Below are positions 49,906 through 61,946 of a DNA stretch of 64,000 nucleotides, one piece after another. A model generated the notes under the pieces. The model saw nothing but the letters and a program-made list of their open reading frames with translations, was not told the origin of the DNA and made no database searches. The position numbers were made by a program, and so were the translations under genes. The DNA comes from Straminergon stramineum. Lineage: Eukaryota > Streptophyta > Bryopsida > Hypnales > Calliergonaceae. Within the stretch, counting starts at the first letter, position 1; every line of letters begins with the position of its first letter. The stretch covers positions 22,632,501 through 22,696,500 of the forward strand of contig OY987269.1 in assembly GCA_963920665.1 (NCBI GenBank), given 5' to 3'.

Positions 49906-52900
49906 CTACATGGCTTGCACACGCATAGCCAAAGCTTTCTTCGCCATTGCTAAGGCCCCTTCCAACGTCTTGTTCCCACCAATAAAACCACTCATGTGTA
50001 CAAACACACCTCCATCAATCCCAGAGTCCTTACAAAGTTCATCATCTCGTAGACCCCGCCACACTGCTGGCAGTGGCAGCCTGCTTTCAAATGATCCTGG
50101 GCTTACTGAAACCGCTTGCACTCTCCATCCCTTACTTCGGCCATCCTATCAACAGACACAACTCAGAATTAGAAGCGAACTATAACTTCAATACACACTG
50201 GCACGATACTGTATTGGGAAAGAAAAATAAACGCTGGAATTTACAAAAATCTAGGACCTGATATATCGAAATTAGCAAGGCTCAATAATGACGATGATTT
50301 TTCATAGTTGATCCCAATTTAGGAGGATTGATTAAACCTTGAGTGCCCCAAAATGCATTTTAAGAACGATGATCAGAATCAACAAAGGTCTCCACTCCAA
50401 TGATGCGTTTCTCATCCATCCAATTTGTACGAGGTACTTATTCTACTTAACAATTGAATAGTAGAGAACCCAAAACCTGTTTAGTACAAATACTCTACAA
50501 ACAAAACAGTAGATTGGAGGTATGTCACATCAAGAAAAATCTCTTTTGCCCTTTACTGTTAGAGGAAAGTCATGATCAAATCATTGACTAATTTTTGCTA
50601 AACAATGTAAGATGAAGTTCTAACCAATCACATAAAAATCAAACGCTAGAAAATGAGAAGTAAATTTTTATTGCACTGTCAAAGCGAAATGCTTTCAAAT
50701 TGATTTGAGAAATATATAAAAATGCTTTTTCAGCTTCGACCATGTACATGATTTACATTCATCATGAATGACATATTCTCTGCTGATTAGAACCTCACAA
50801 AAGTTGTGCAAAACATATTCTACAGCACATCAAAGCTTCAACCAATACCGCTTGGATTAATAGGGGTTATAACACAACTTCACAGGACTTCAAATCAAGT
50901 GATGACTTAAGGCGTTTAGGTATAAAGGGGGGGCACCGGAGCAATACCTCATACAGTACATATTTTATTGTTGGATCTACTTTCAACTCCTCTTCAAGTT
51001 CCGCAAGGTGTCCCTTCCACTGTCGACCCGATCACAATCAAATTACTTCAAGAAAATGGAAACGAACTAAATAGATTACTTTATTAGCCACGGTCGCAGA
51101 TCGAAAGAAGGAGAATTGATAAGGAGCTATGAAAGCCGAGGATCTTACAGGGCAGTAGTGCTTAAGGATCATAATTTCACCGGAGCTATCAGCTTCTTTC
51201 CTATCTGCAATGCAATCTGCGACAATAGAGCGTGCTGGCAACCAAGATTTGGCATAATACCGTACTGACTGCCACAGAGCAAACATAAAATTATCACATA
51301 GACAACAATTAACACATTGGTGAACAAGTTTTTAACATTTGATACCATCGGAAAAATTTAGTTATAAGGCCACAGTGGTAGCCAACAACCGCCTCTAGAG
51401 CTGGTTAGAATGCAGCCCATTCAAAAAGTCCGAGTACTATATGGTATACCTCCAAAAACTCGCCACCTGTGAGACTCATGGCCTTACGAAATGCCTCGTC
51501 TTCAGCCTCTGGTGTCTGTTCGTCCATCCAATCAGGGTTCAGTCTTCCCACTCTAGCTGACAAGTGTGTATCATTTGCATAGCGGGGGAGTTTATCTGTG
51601 TCATATAGGTTAATTCCATTATCAATCCCATCAATGGCCTGCATTCAGAGAACAACCCAACATTCACTGCATCGTTAAAAACTCTCCTTAGGTTTAAACT
51701 ATCACATCCTCTAATACCACAGGAAGTTGCAATACACACGTGGTAATATGGAGGAAATTAATTCCGAAAAGGATGGATGTTTTGGAAGCTCTTTGTTTTC
51801 TGAGGAGCAAAGGTTTTGCACTTGGTTCGAGTGTCACCCATTATTTTCACACCTTTTATATGATCATCGAAATTGCTCTTCCTGAGACAAGTGCATTTAG
51901 AGAGGTTTGAATGTACACCTCGCAGATCTTGCAGGTAAATCCGTCGACATCCACAATCACATCAAACTTACAATGCATGATAACTACAAGAAAGATAGAT
52001 AATACTACCATGTACAATCAATCATCCAAGCTCTTGCCTGGCAATCTTTACAGTGCTTTGTCAAGAATTACCTCCATGAAGCTTTTATACACTGCCAGAA
52101 ACACACGCTGAACATCTGGGTGATCATTACTCAGACCTAGCTCCTTCGCAACTATCTCTTGTCCATAATGCTGCAGAAATCAAACCAAAAGAAATGGCTC
52201 TAAATCTTTTCATATGCTAAAAGTGAACATGTCAGTAAAAGCTCAACATATCCAAATAGGTGAAAAGGAAAAGTTCAAACAAGCAATTTATCCGCAAATG
52301 AAATCTACAGTAGCATTCTTACAATGCAGTGTCAGAATGAGGGACATTGTTGCCAACGATTGCATGTGAGAAAGTGAAAAAAGTAGAATTATACCTTGTA
52401 GACAAGTCCAGCACTGCTCAGCTTGGTACCAAAGCCATGACCAAAATTCTGGTCAAATCCACGCTGATGGTGATCGTAGCGATCAGTTTCAGGATCATAT
52501 ATACCACCCACATCCAGAACCGCATCCAAAGTTTCCAGGACCTGAATCAGTTTGCATTAAAAGATGCTCAATAACGATAATATGAGCATTAATTCCAATC
52601 GCTCATCAGTTTGCACGTAAACAATGAGTCCTAGGATTAGCAACTTGTATCACCATTAAACCCTCAATATTTAAAAAAAACTTCAGAAGGCCCCGGGGAG
52701 GCTTCTCAAGTCAAACTCAAATTTGGAGCCACATAATGAGGATATAAATCAATTCAAAGAACGAGGACGCCTATCAAATTAGGTTATTCATTCGTTAGAG
52801 ATGTCCAATCATAAATCGAGTGACATATGAGCGTCTGATAAGAGCATTCGAAAGATGCAGTTTTTAAAAAGTCAACAAATGTTCATTGCCCATAAACCAA

Positions 52901-54189
52901 CGCGGATTTGTTCAATTGTGGTGGTCTTCCATTCTGAGAGTGTAATACGCCGAATGTCATTCAAAAAAATCATCTTAGATTCATCTCGTCATTCAAAATA
53001 ATAAAAAAGTTCGAAGCAATGGAAAAAATTCAGTATCAAATACAATTGAAAGAAACTGAAATACTGTAAATATAATAGAAAAAAGAGGTGAAATTAACCC
53101 TCAAAAAAGAGAAAAAACGAATGTCGTTCAAAGGGTTGCCTATCATTAAATAACGCTGACTACAGTAGTCTTCTGTATTGCAAGAATCTAGTCACCGATA
53201 ATCAACCACCTCATCGCACCTTCTCGTTTCGAGTCCAAGCAATCGAATAACTCTAAAACCCTGAATTGAAAACCCTGAATTGAAAATAGCTAAGTTTGTG
53301 TTCACGATGCGATCACGCAATCATACACAATCCACAGAGTGTTCTATTCAACGAGAGAATTAAGGTTTTGAATAAATCAAAAACACCAAAGCGATAGCAA
53401 CCACCAATTCCATCCGGAATTTTTTCTTAAAAAAGGAATGCAGACACCACATCGCACCTTCTCGTCTCGAGTCCCAGCAATCTTAAAATCCTAAAACCCT
53501 TAATTATGAATGGCTATCATTGCACTAGTATTCTGCTTTGCACTTGAATCCGGTTGCCAAAAATCAAAGTTTGAGCAATCGTAAAACCCTATAACCCTTA
53601 ATCGAAAATGTCTATCATTACATTAGTCTTCTGCATTGCATTCAATCTGATCGCCGATAACCAATGTTCGCGTTCACGATGCGATCACGTGATCACGTGA
53701 TCATACGCAATCTTCCGTGTTTCCACCTCAATAACAAAATTAGGGTTTCAGATAAACCCTAAATCCAACACACACACACACCTCAAGACCTTTACACTCT
53801 ACAAATTCCCCCGCACGAAAACAATATAAAATTCGAGCTTCTTCTTGTTCCTCTTTTTCAAAAATGCAAGCCCGTCATCTTACCTTCTGATCTCTCGTCC
53901 GCACAATCTCCGCGTCCGCGTACTTGTCCGTGAGGCGTATCATGAAGCATCCGAGCGCCTCGTCGCAGTGGAATGTCCCATTGTGCGTCCCGACCTTCTT
54001 CCCCATCTTGCGCTTCACTCCTCCGCCGTCCAAAGTGGCGAACATAGCCCGACAACACAAGCTGGGTCTGGAGAACACGGGCTTCTCAAGAATTTTGGGC
54101 CAGGAGGAGCCGGTGAGGGCGGTGAGGGTGGACAAGGGCGAGAGAATCGACCTCCTTGCAGTGTGCGAGAACAAGAGACTGCGAAGCAT
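49906..54189 (-). CDS. MYG1: MYG1-family DHH exonuclease
   Basis: Seven exons, in reading order: 54189-53884, 52541-52395, 52170-52072, 51638-51450, 51268-51149, 51019-50948 and 50145-49906. Every junction is phase 0, giving 390 aa. Family knowledge: MYG1 (formerly UPF0160) is a DHH-superfamily 3'-5' exoribonuclease found in mitochondria and nucleoli. The metal-binding motifs are visible: [14 protein letters not shown] (67-80), the RTRD motif (about 97-100), DVGGIYD (112-118) and YDHHQ with DHH at 125-127. Further landmarks are AIDGIDNG and the C-terminal [20 protein letters not shown]. The first roughly 50 residues are rich in Ser, Arg and Leu with almost no acids, consistent with a mitochondrial presequence. 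Met49 would give a form without it. Intron 1 (1.3 kb) is the only long intron at the 5' end and contains repeats and a G-box palindrome. Confidence 0.95.
53140..53745. repeat. Nested tandem repeat in MYG1 intron 1
   Basis: 'tcgcaccttctcgt.tcgagtcc' occurs at about 53215 and 53455; 'gttcacgatgcgatcacg' occurs at about 53300 and 53672; and an 'agtcttctg.attgca' block occurs at about 53168, 53530 and 53625. The units are of mixed length (about 110, 240 and 370 bp spacing), so the array is a higher-order or partly deleted tandem repeat lying between exons 1 and 2. Confidence 0.65.
53683..53702. promoter_or_regulatory. 20-bp perfect palindrome with two G-boxes
   Basis: The sequence is GATCACGTGATCACGTGATC, identical to its own reverse complement. 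CACGTG occurs at 53686-53691 and 53694-53699. G-boxes bind bZIP and bHLH factors in plants. It lies in MYG1 intron 1 about 180 bases from exon 1. The homologous point in the sister repeat unit (about 53310) reads GATCACGCAATC and lacks both G-boxes. Confidence 0.5.
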
Positions 54190-54645
54190 TGCTGTTGTTT
54201 TGGGCTCTAAGCTAACTTAGCCCCGAGCTGCAAAGCGGGAAGCGAGAAGCGCTAGACACAAGGAAGAGGAGAGAATTACACTGGTGGAGGCTGGAGTCTA
54301 CGTGCGTTCGTAGATTTGGGGCTCCCTGCATCTCAATGGAGGCACTGGGACGGTTGTGAGGACAAACCCAACCTTGCACCTAAATCAATCTTGAAAGGAT
54401 GTTGATACAAAGTACACTCAATAGTGAAATTAGGTTGTCCCTCACTAATTCTCGACATTTGACACTATATAAATATTTACTACTATTGTACAAGAATGCA
54501 CTACTTTTGAATCAGGTATTGTTGTAATTGGGACTCATGAACCTCAATGTGTACAAATGGAAATGAAAAAATTGACTTTGATGGCTTGTAAAATAATTTT
54601 CTTGGGGTAAGGCAACCTAACTTCACTATTTTGTGTCGGATCACA
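54190..54645. other. MYG1 upstream region
   Basis: Presumed 5' UTR and promoter next to 54189, then AT-rich spacer. No specific element was assigned. Confidence 0.35.
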
Positions 54646-54874
54646 TTAAACCTTTAACGTTGGGCTAGTGACTGTGAGAATCAATGCTTTTGGAACCGTG
54701 TGACATCATCAATTTTTAAAACTCGAAAATACTCAATGGAGGTCAAAACATTGTTGAAGATCTCTCCTTTCTACAAAAGATTTTGGGGATGAATAGTTGC
54801 ACTTCTATCTTACAGAGAAGGATTCTCTATCATTAGTCGATTAGAAAATAGTCGTGGTGTCGTTTATGGGTTAA
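54646..54874 (+). mobile_element. TTAA-bounded family B, copy 3 (229 bp)
   Basis: Begins TTAAACCTTTAACGTTGGGC and ends in the reverse complement of TTAACCCATAAACGACACC, a weak terminal inverted repeat. The interior matches copies at 29665 and 48504. TTAA is present at both edges. Confidence 0.6.
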
Positions 54875-54884
54875 CCTAGAAGGA

Positions 54885-55005
54885 TGCCATAGGTACTAAG
54901 TGTCTTGTGGACGATAGATAATTCTTCTATATAAGAAAGAAGTGTAGATGTTCATCCTTGGAATTTTGAGTGAAAAAGGAAGTCTGGCATAATACCATAC
55001 CTATA
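54885..55005 (-). mobile_element. Inverted partial copy of family B
   Basis: 'gatagataattcttctat', 'gaagtgtagatgttcatcc' and 'gagtgaaaaaggaagtct' correspond to the reverse complement of the right half of copy 3 ('agagaaggattctctatc', 'gatgaatagttgcacttct', 'agatctctcctttct'). Lying next to copy 3, the two can fold into a large hairpin. Confidence 0.45.
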
Positions 55006-55823
55006 GGGCAGGGGCGACAAATTGATGCCGAATAATTAATTAAAGTTTCCAAAGTAGACTCAACATTTTAAAATATAATTTTTTTAATTCGACATTCTAT
55101 TCAAAAAATACAAAATATTCAACAACTAGCTTTAAAAGCCACTTAATTTGGTATGCATAGAAATGAGAAGACAAGCTTTTTATACAAGCGGGGTGGTAGG
55201 AGGTAAAACATCCCATGTGAAATATGTAAATTAGAATTTGTATGAGCTCAATTGCTAATAGTTAAGACAAAAAGCACTAACATTTTTTTGGATATGGAAT
55301 TTAGCTTGATTTCTTAACTTTTTTGAGTTCAAAGTTTTTGAAAAAAAATATTCTGCTAGGCCAAAATGAGTTCTAAAATCATACTTTGAATACAATTCCT
55401 ATATTTTGACAATGAGTAGTCAAGCTCTCATTTTCAAATTATCCCATATCTTTTGACAATTCATGACAAACAATGGATTTCATTATAAAAACAACCTTTT
55501 CACCTTCACTATTACTAAATGTCAATGAAGTATTCTTTTACTTTGCCATAAAAAATTTCCTTGATGGTAGATAGTAATTGGATTTTGTTTTGGGCTTTCC
55601 AACTAACATTGAACATTTTCTTTATTTACAACAATTTGGTCATTGAATTCAACAATTTCTATTGTTCATTTTCTTTTCTTCTTAACTTCCTTAGAAATAA
55701 TTATCTCCCACTAACCCTACCCTACATGTACAATAGTTTGACCTCTAATGAGTGCTCTTTGGATTTTTAAGCACATGGTACAAAAAAAAAGATAATTTCC
55801 ATGGTGACCAACCTATCCTAGAG
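55006..55823. other. AT-rich spacer, nothing recognised
   Basis: No supported gene. The open frame at 55561-55770 is AT-driven and lacks family resemblance. Confidence 0.35.
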
Positions 55824-55903
55824 TTAACCCCTAAAGGACCATAAAGCCACCAGGTGGCTTCTACAATATTGTTTTTTTGTACCCCTAGTCCTTTAGGGGT
55901 TAA
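55824..55903. mobile_element. Minimal 80-bp TTAACCCC element
   Basis: Starts TTAACCCCTAAAGGAC and ends with its exact reverse complement, a perfect 16-bp terminal inverted repeat. The 48-bp interior also folds in part (GCCACCAGGTGGC at about 55844-55856). It shares its termini with family A and looks like an extreme internal deletion that kept only the ends. Confidence 0.7.
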
Positions 55904-58269
55904 CCTTGAAATGCCAATGCAACCAAAAGTAGTCAATGAATGGTCAAACAATCCTTCATCCAACTAAAAAAAATAGATGATTTCCATCCAATTGTTTTGG
56001 AGAGTTCTTTGATTCCGCATGCATCATCACTTGGTGGTGGAATCTCCTCATTGAAGAACTACAAAAAATTTGAGAGATGAAGATGCTAAAACCACAAATC
56101 ACAATAGATGCCTTTCTAGTGTATTTAGCAATGTCTACTTCCTTTGCTCTTGATCTAAATATTAGCCTTTTAAATAATCTTTTTTGAATCTAGGCTCCAA
56201 CTAATGAAATAAACCTTATTAAGTCTTATTTCCACTCTAGTTTGCATTGTTGTAAAATTCCTAAAATTGTGTATTTTACAGCCATTTAAGCCTTGATTTT
56301 ATTACCAAGTTCTAATTAAAATTCTAATCATAGAATAATATCGAAGTTTATTTTACACCATGATACTTTATACTACGAAATATACCAATGGAGAAATTTT
56401 CAGATTTTTTGAGCTTATTTTGGATTTCATATGAATTTTTTTCTTTAAAAATTCAAAATAATTTAAATTTTCACCAAAAAGTTTAAGGCATGTAGATAAC
56501 ATATGATTTAATCTTTGAAAAAAAAATTCCATCATTTCCATTGGCAAAATGAAGCGTCTACAATAGAAGACTTTGATGTTTGACCTCACAGTTATAGGCT
56601 CTAGTGTTTTAAGGTTAAACCAAGCAAATTTCTCTAACAAGCATTATTGAGTGTCAAAAAGCTCAACTTTTTAATCATGTAAAGATACTTTGAAACTAAA
56701 GTTGGATGAAATTCAAGATCAATATTTGATATAATATGCAAAAGTTATAAAAGGTAAAAGTTGAATTGGTTGATTTTCTAAGACCATGCCTAATTTTCAA
56801 TGTTCACTCCTTAAAGAGAGTGCAACAACCATCTACTTTTTCTTTGGTTTCTCTAGGGCTTGCTTTTGGAAACATGCTTGGGTTTGGGTGATCCTACTTC
56901 AATCCAAAATTGCACAATTGCATACCATAATACAAAAAATGTTTGGGAGTGTTGAAAAATGTACTTCAAATTTTTATAGTTTATTCATGTCAATTTAAAA
57001 AATTACCAATTTTTTAAAAATTTGTAATTCAATTCTCAATGTAATAAAAAGACCACAAGTCTTGATTCCATCCCAAAGTATGTGGAGTTGCTTAAAGTGA
57101 CAGTTATAGAGGCTTCTACCATATGTACACCCATAATCATGAGTGCCGAAAATGTAACACCAACATTTGGATTTAAAAGCCACACTAAAATGTAGACATT
57201 TTGGACACAAGATGTATACAATCAAAATGTAAGAGTTGAAGAGAGTCTAGTGTAATTTTTGGAGCACCACCAATGATACTTTGAAATTTCATTATATATT
57301 CATACAATGGCCAAATAATGCATGCTAAGATTGACGCAATTTATTATATCTTTACATCCAATCCAATTAAATCATGTCCTTGCCTTTATTTCAACCTTGA
57401 GAATCTAATAGCTTGCATGATCTTTTATCACTATTGGGCTAAATGATAGGAGATTTATACTCTCCTAGATTCTTGTTCTAAAATAGTCGAAAGAATTCAT
57501 CTAAACAAAATTGGGTACATAGATAAAAATAAAGTGTAACTACCATAAAATTCATTGGAATCTTTTTTCACATGATAATAAGATCCTAAATAAATAAATT
57601 TTATTTTATATTAGTAAGTTTGTTTAGTTTCTATTAGTGTTGAATATGGATGCACTTACTTTAGGGTATCAAACACAAAACTAAAATTTTAATTTTCTAA
57701 GAAAGCTAAGCAATTTTCATTGCATTTAGAATAATAAAGACATTGCATACAAAGGTGTCAATATGAATTGATTTAGAAGCTTGTACAAAAATTTTGAATT
57801 ATCAATTGACCAAGTTAATCACAACACTAAAAAATAGTCCACAAAAAAAAATTCAATAGACTTAGATGTACTTCATCAATTTAGTTTAGTTTCCACAAGA
57901 AACTCATGAAAACATTCATATTCCATAATAATTGTGTGCAAGTACAATTTAATTTTTGTATCACATGTAGGCAAATTGTGGCTAACTCTAAATGATGTCC
58001 TATAGAGTGTAGAATGATCGCATGCTAAAATAATCTTACCACTAAGATTGACATGTTTCAATTTCGTTTCAAAGCTATCAAGGATTTAATTTTTCCCTTC
58101 ATCCAATATAAAAACTTCTACTTACAAATTTATTAAAGAATGAAAATCAATTTGTTTGTTTTTTTTATAATTTTTTTTAGACTACCATATGAATACTAAA
58201 CCACAAAAATTTGTACCTTGAAGCTATGTTGTGCAAAAAAATTTAATTTAAGAAAATCTAAAATGTTAG
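55904..58269. other. AT-rich spacer, nothing recognised
   Basis: No gene supported. Weak similarity to family A and to 49420-49460 occurs around 56380-56560 and 57085-57120. Confidence 0.35.
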
Positions 58270-58505
58270 GGCACAAAAATAATTTAAGTTCTTTTGACTT
58301 TGATCACTAATATCTTGCAATCTATAGTACTTCATTAGAGTTTTTGAATTTTTTTCCACACATTCCCATGCAAGTCTAATGCAAGATCTTATAGTTGGAT
58401 GTTCACAAACAATAATTATTTTTCATTGAAGCTCTTTACACCAAAAGTGACAATTTTGGAGTGTTTTCTTGTAATGCATTGTTATGAACTTTCACAAGTT
58501 AAATC
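58270..58505 (-). mobile_element. TTAACCCC family A, degraded fragment
   Basis: In reverse orientation the order of words ('actaatatcttgcaat', 'gaatttttttccacacat', 'atgcaagatcttatagttg', 'aaaagtgacaattttggag') follows the left third of copies A1 and A2. Ends are not preserved. Confidence 0.45.
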
Positions 58506-61500
58506 CATGCTCACAATTATTTTATCGTAAACTTAACTATAATTTCATTCATGAAACTATGGAACTTTGAGGGGGAAAAAAATTCTTTAAGGTGGGTACA
58601 CCCCAAATCACACCATGCCTAAAACCGTCATCATCACTTTGTATACATCTCCAAAATCCATATGTACTGGTGTTGAAGAAACAATTTTAGAACATCTACA
58701 AAAAAAAATACTTTGACCCTTCATAACTTTTGCATATAGTATCCAAATGTTACATTCTTTGATGCGTTGGAACCTCTATTCACTTGGCAACAAGAAAATG
58801 TGAAAATTTGACCACTATAATAATATTAACTAGGCACATAAGAATAAAAATGGCGGTTCTGAAGTTACTCACCTTCTCAAATGTGAGAGAAGTCAAGTAT
58901 TTCCCCTCAGTCTCTCTGCAGTTAGAATACATCTCTGTACTGGCAATAACAAATTATCAGTCTGAGCAGCCTGCAACTCAAATTGAAGTTGAAAAGTCAA
59001 GTTTTTAAGTCAAATCAAGCACATCCCGTGACATGAGTAACGGTGCCCGGTGGTTTCTTCCAACTTCCTGACCCAGTAGTCACATTAAATTTATCACCTT
59101 AAGTTATATCACCATCACAATTAACCTCCTCTGTTCAGCTTTTTTCAGTAAACCTCTGTCAGGATTGTGAATGCCAACCGACATTTGCACCAAGAAATTC
59201 TTATCCATACCAGCAACTCAGGCAGGAGCCCCATGAAAACCCATTTAAGAGCTGTAAATAGTAATGCAATTCCGTTTCATTTGTTAAAAAAGAAGAATAA
59301 AGAGCTGTAAATTAGTTTGTGGAGATTAAACCACTTAAGAATATCATCATTTAGGAAAGATGAATGGAAATGACATCTAATCCAAGTCGTTTCATATTTT
59401 TTGGAGCTTTATGGAATTATTTATGAATTTGAAATGCAATGGTCACTAAAAGCATCCACCTCCTGAAATGTATACTCGTTGTACAATACAATGTTGGTGC
59501 AGTGAGGAAGCAATATGTACAGTACCTCTCAATTAGAGGACGTTTTTAGAGTTGTAGTGGCTTTATGGACCTCCTACCTTACACAAAATCATGCATTGTC
59601 TACAACAATATGACAAAAGGCAATTTCACCAATCCAATTATCTTGCACTGTAAGTAAATAATGATTTGAGAATGTGCGTATAACATTAGAAAGCTTTTAA
59701 CCCTTAAAACTTTTGCACATGGTATCCAAACAATGCATTCTTTGGTGCGTTAGAATCCTCTTTGAATTGCTAACAAGAGTATTTAGAATACTTGCTGAAT
59801 TTTGAAACATAGAAACATTACTCAATGCTTAACATATTGCAAGTGAGGGAGGCTTACAGACAAGAAAATTCTTCAAACCAATTGAGCTATTAAGGACCAA
59901 CGAAGCAAGGCAAACTCCTGCAAGTCTTCAACGAACTTGTAGAAGTCCATTGGCAGGTTGAGAAGAATTATTTCTGTACTTCATGTTGTAATAATTATGT
60001 GTTTTCCAACACGGCTTGTGACCAGAGAAAGAAAAGTCACTGTAAATTATAGCAACCCTTGCCCTTGCAACACTTCAGGTAATTGGGTACCGTAGACCAC
60101 GAGACATGATTGAGCAATCTATTACAAAGCCCTACTAGGCAATTGTGGATGGGGGTCAAGAATTGAGATTGTTTTTTTAGCTCATTTTATGTACCAAAAA
60201 ACATGGTTACTATCACTTGAATTGGATGAAAATTTGGACAATGAAAGTAAGATTGGATCTTAATTGGGTGTGGAACCTTCTTGAACACTCATGAGAAGGT
60301 CCTTTCTTTCCCTAACATGTGAGAATAAGTTAACAAAAGAAAACAAGAGTTTTGACATAGCATTGGTTGGGAATGGTTGCAAGGTGTATTTATGGCTCCA
60401 ATAGAAAAAGGTAATCAATTCACGAATATGGACATAAGAATTAAAAAAGAAGACCATTTAAGACTAGAAATAGACTATTTTTTAGTGGAGAGACTTGAAT
60501 TGTCTTGTGTCCACTCAAAAACTGCCACTTGAACATGCACATTTAGAGAAGTATTCACTATTGAAAGTACGGTGGAATGCAACGCATTCAATGATGTTTG
60601 AAACCTACTAATAGAAGAAATAGAGAAAGTGCGAGAAGATTGGTGACAACAGATACACAAGATGATTTGTTGAGATAATATTCTCAAGAAAAACTTGAAT
60701 ATCTGTACACAATTTAATGTAGACAAATAAAACTCCTCAATGGAGATAAGTGAGAATGAGGCAAAATTGAGTTATTCAGATCTAGGCAGAGAGGTCTAGA
60801 GGTATTAATTTGATTTGTGTTGGCAATTCAACGCTATGTAACTTCTAAAGTAAATATTAGGTTGAATTGAATCCATTATTAAGCTACCTAGAATAATATA
60901 ATTGTAAAATAATAACAATACAACATATGATATAAGCTTGGTACAGGAGAGAAGGAATGGCTGCAATGCATATAATTTTGGAAGTAAAAGAACTCAATCT
61001 TTTATATGTGAGCTTTTTAGACTTGGGAGAATGGTTACGACTTATTTACTATGTCAATCTAAAGTTTCCTTGGTCTATTGCCAGAGTTATTGAATTGTAT
61101 CTCTCCATGCATTGAGGTACGTCTCCAAAAGCCTGCACACAATTCCACTAGTCCATGGTCACAATCAACTTTCATAGCTGATCCAATCTTATACAACTGG
61201 GATGCCCCTGCAAGAATCATTCACTGAATCTACCCTATAAAGAATTCAGAGATTGGAAAGCTAACATTACAAGAGCTAGCTCCAGTTTTAGCTTTATCAT
61301 CACATTGCACATGAAGCTTATTCTAGTCAACTACAATCATTATAATCTCCATGAAGACATAAAATCTACAAGTGCAAGGTAGACATTTCAAAAAGAAGAG
61401 TACAAGTGAGCTCCAAATATGATTTTCTGCATAACATTTTCTCAAAATCCATAATGCAGTGAGGATCCGTCCAACTACTAAAATGGAAACAATCAATTAC

Positions 61501-61946
61501 ATTTCATGCAGAAACATCTTGTTCTTTACCTTCAAAAGTGCACCATTGCTGAGAGGAAAAGAAGTAACTTGCTCTGAAAACTACATCAATGTAGGCCTGA
61601 GTATGGTGTTACAAGAGGCTTGGACTCCACATTTTCATACCTTCTCAGCAAGATCACATTTGCAAATGCTTTAAGTTCACATCGCTATAGACATTATCAT
61701 CAAGCAACCAAGTAACATCAACTAGTATCTCGACTAGTATGGATGCCATACCCCAACCCACCCTAAAGATCTTCTACAAAACCGATTTGTATTACAATTG
61801 ACAAAGTTCACATTGAGAACTATTTTAAATGATGTTACAATTTGCAAGGATCAAAAGTAGATTTTCTAGGATTCCTCTAGAAATCATCAATCCAACTTTA
61901 GGCTATTAGAGATAGTTTGAGTACATTCAAACACACCTTGTAAGGA
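58506..61946. other. Spacer and 3' flank of the receptor kinase
   Basis: The segments 58715-58790 and 59697-59780 match each other in order ('acttttgca.at.gtatccaaa', 'cattctttg.tgcgtt'). The second begins TTAACCCTTAAAAC, another TTAA-type terminus. The stretch 61200-61946 probably holds kinase 3' UTR. No further gene is supported on either strand. Confidence 0.4.

Noticed and set aside
53845..54210. Plus-strand open frames of 98-121 codons
   Set aside because: Antisense of MYG1 exon 1.
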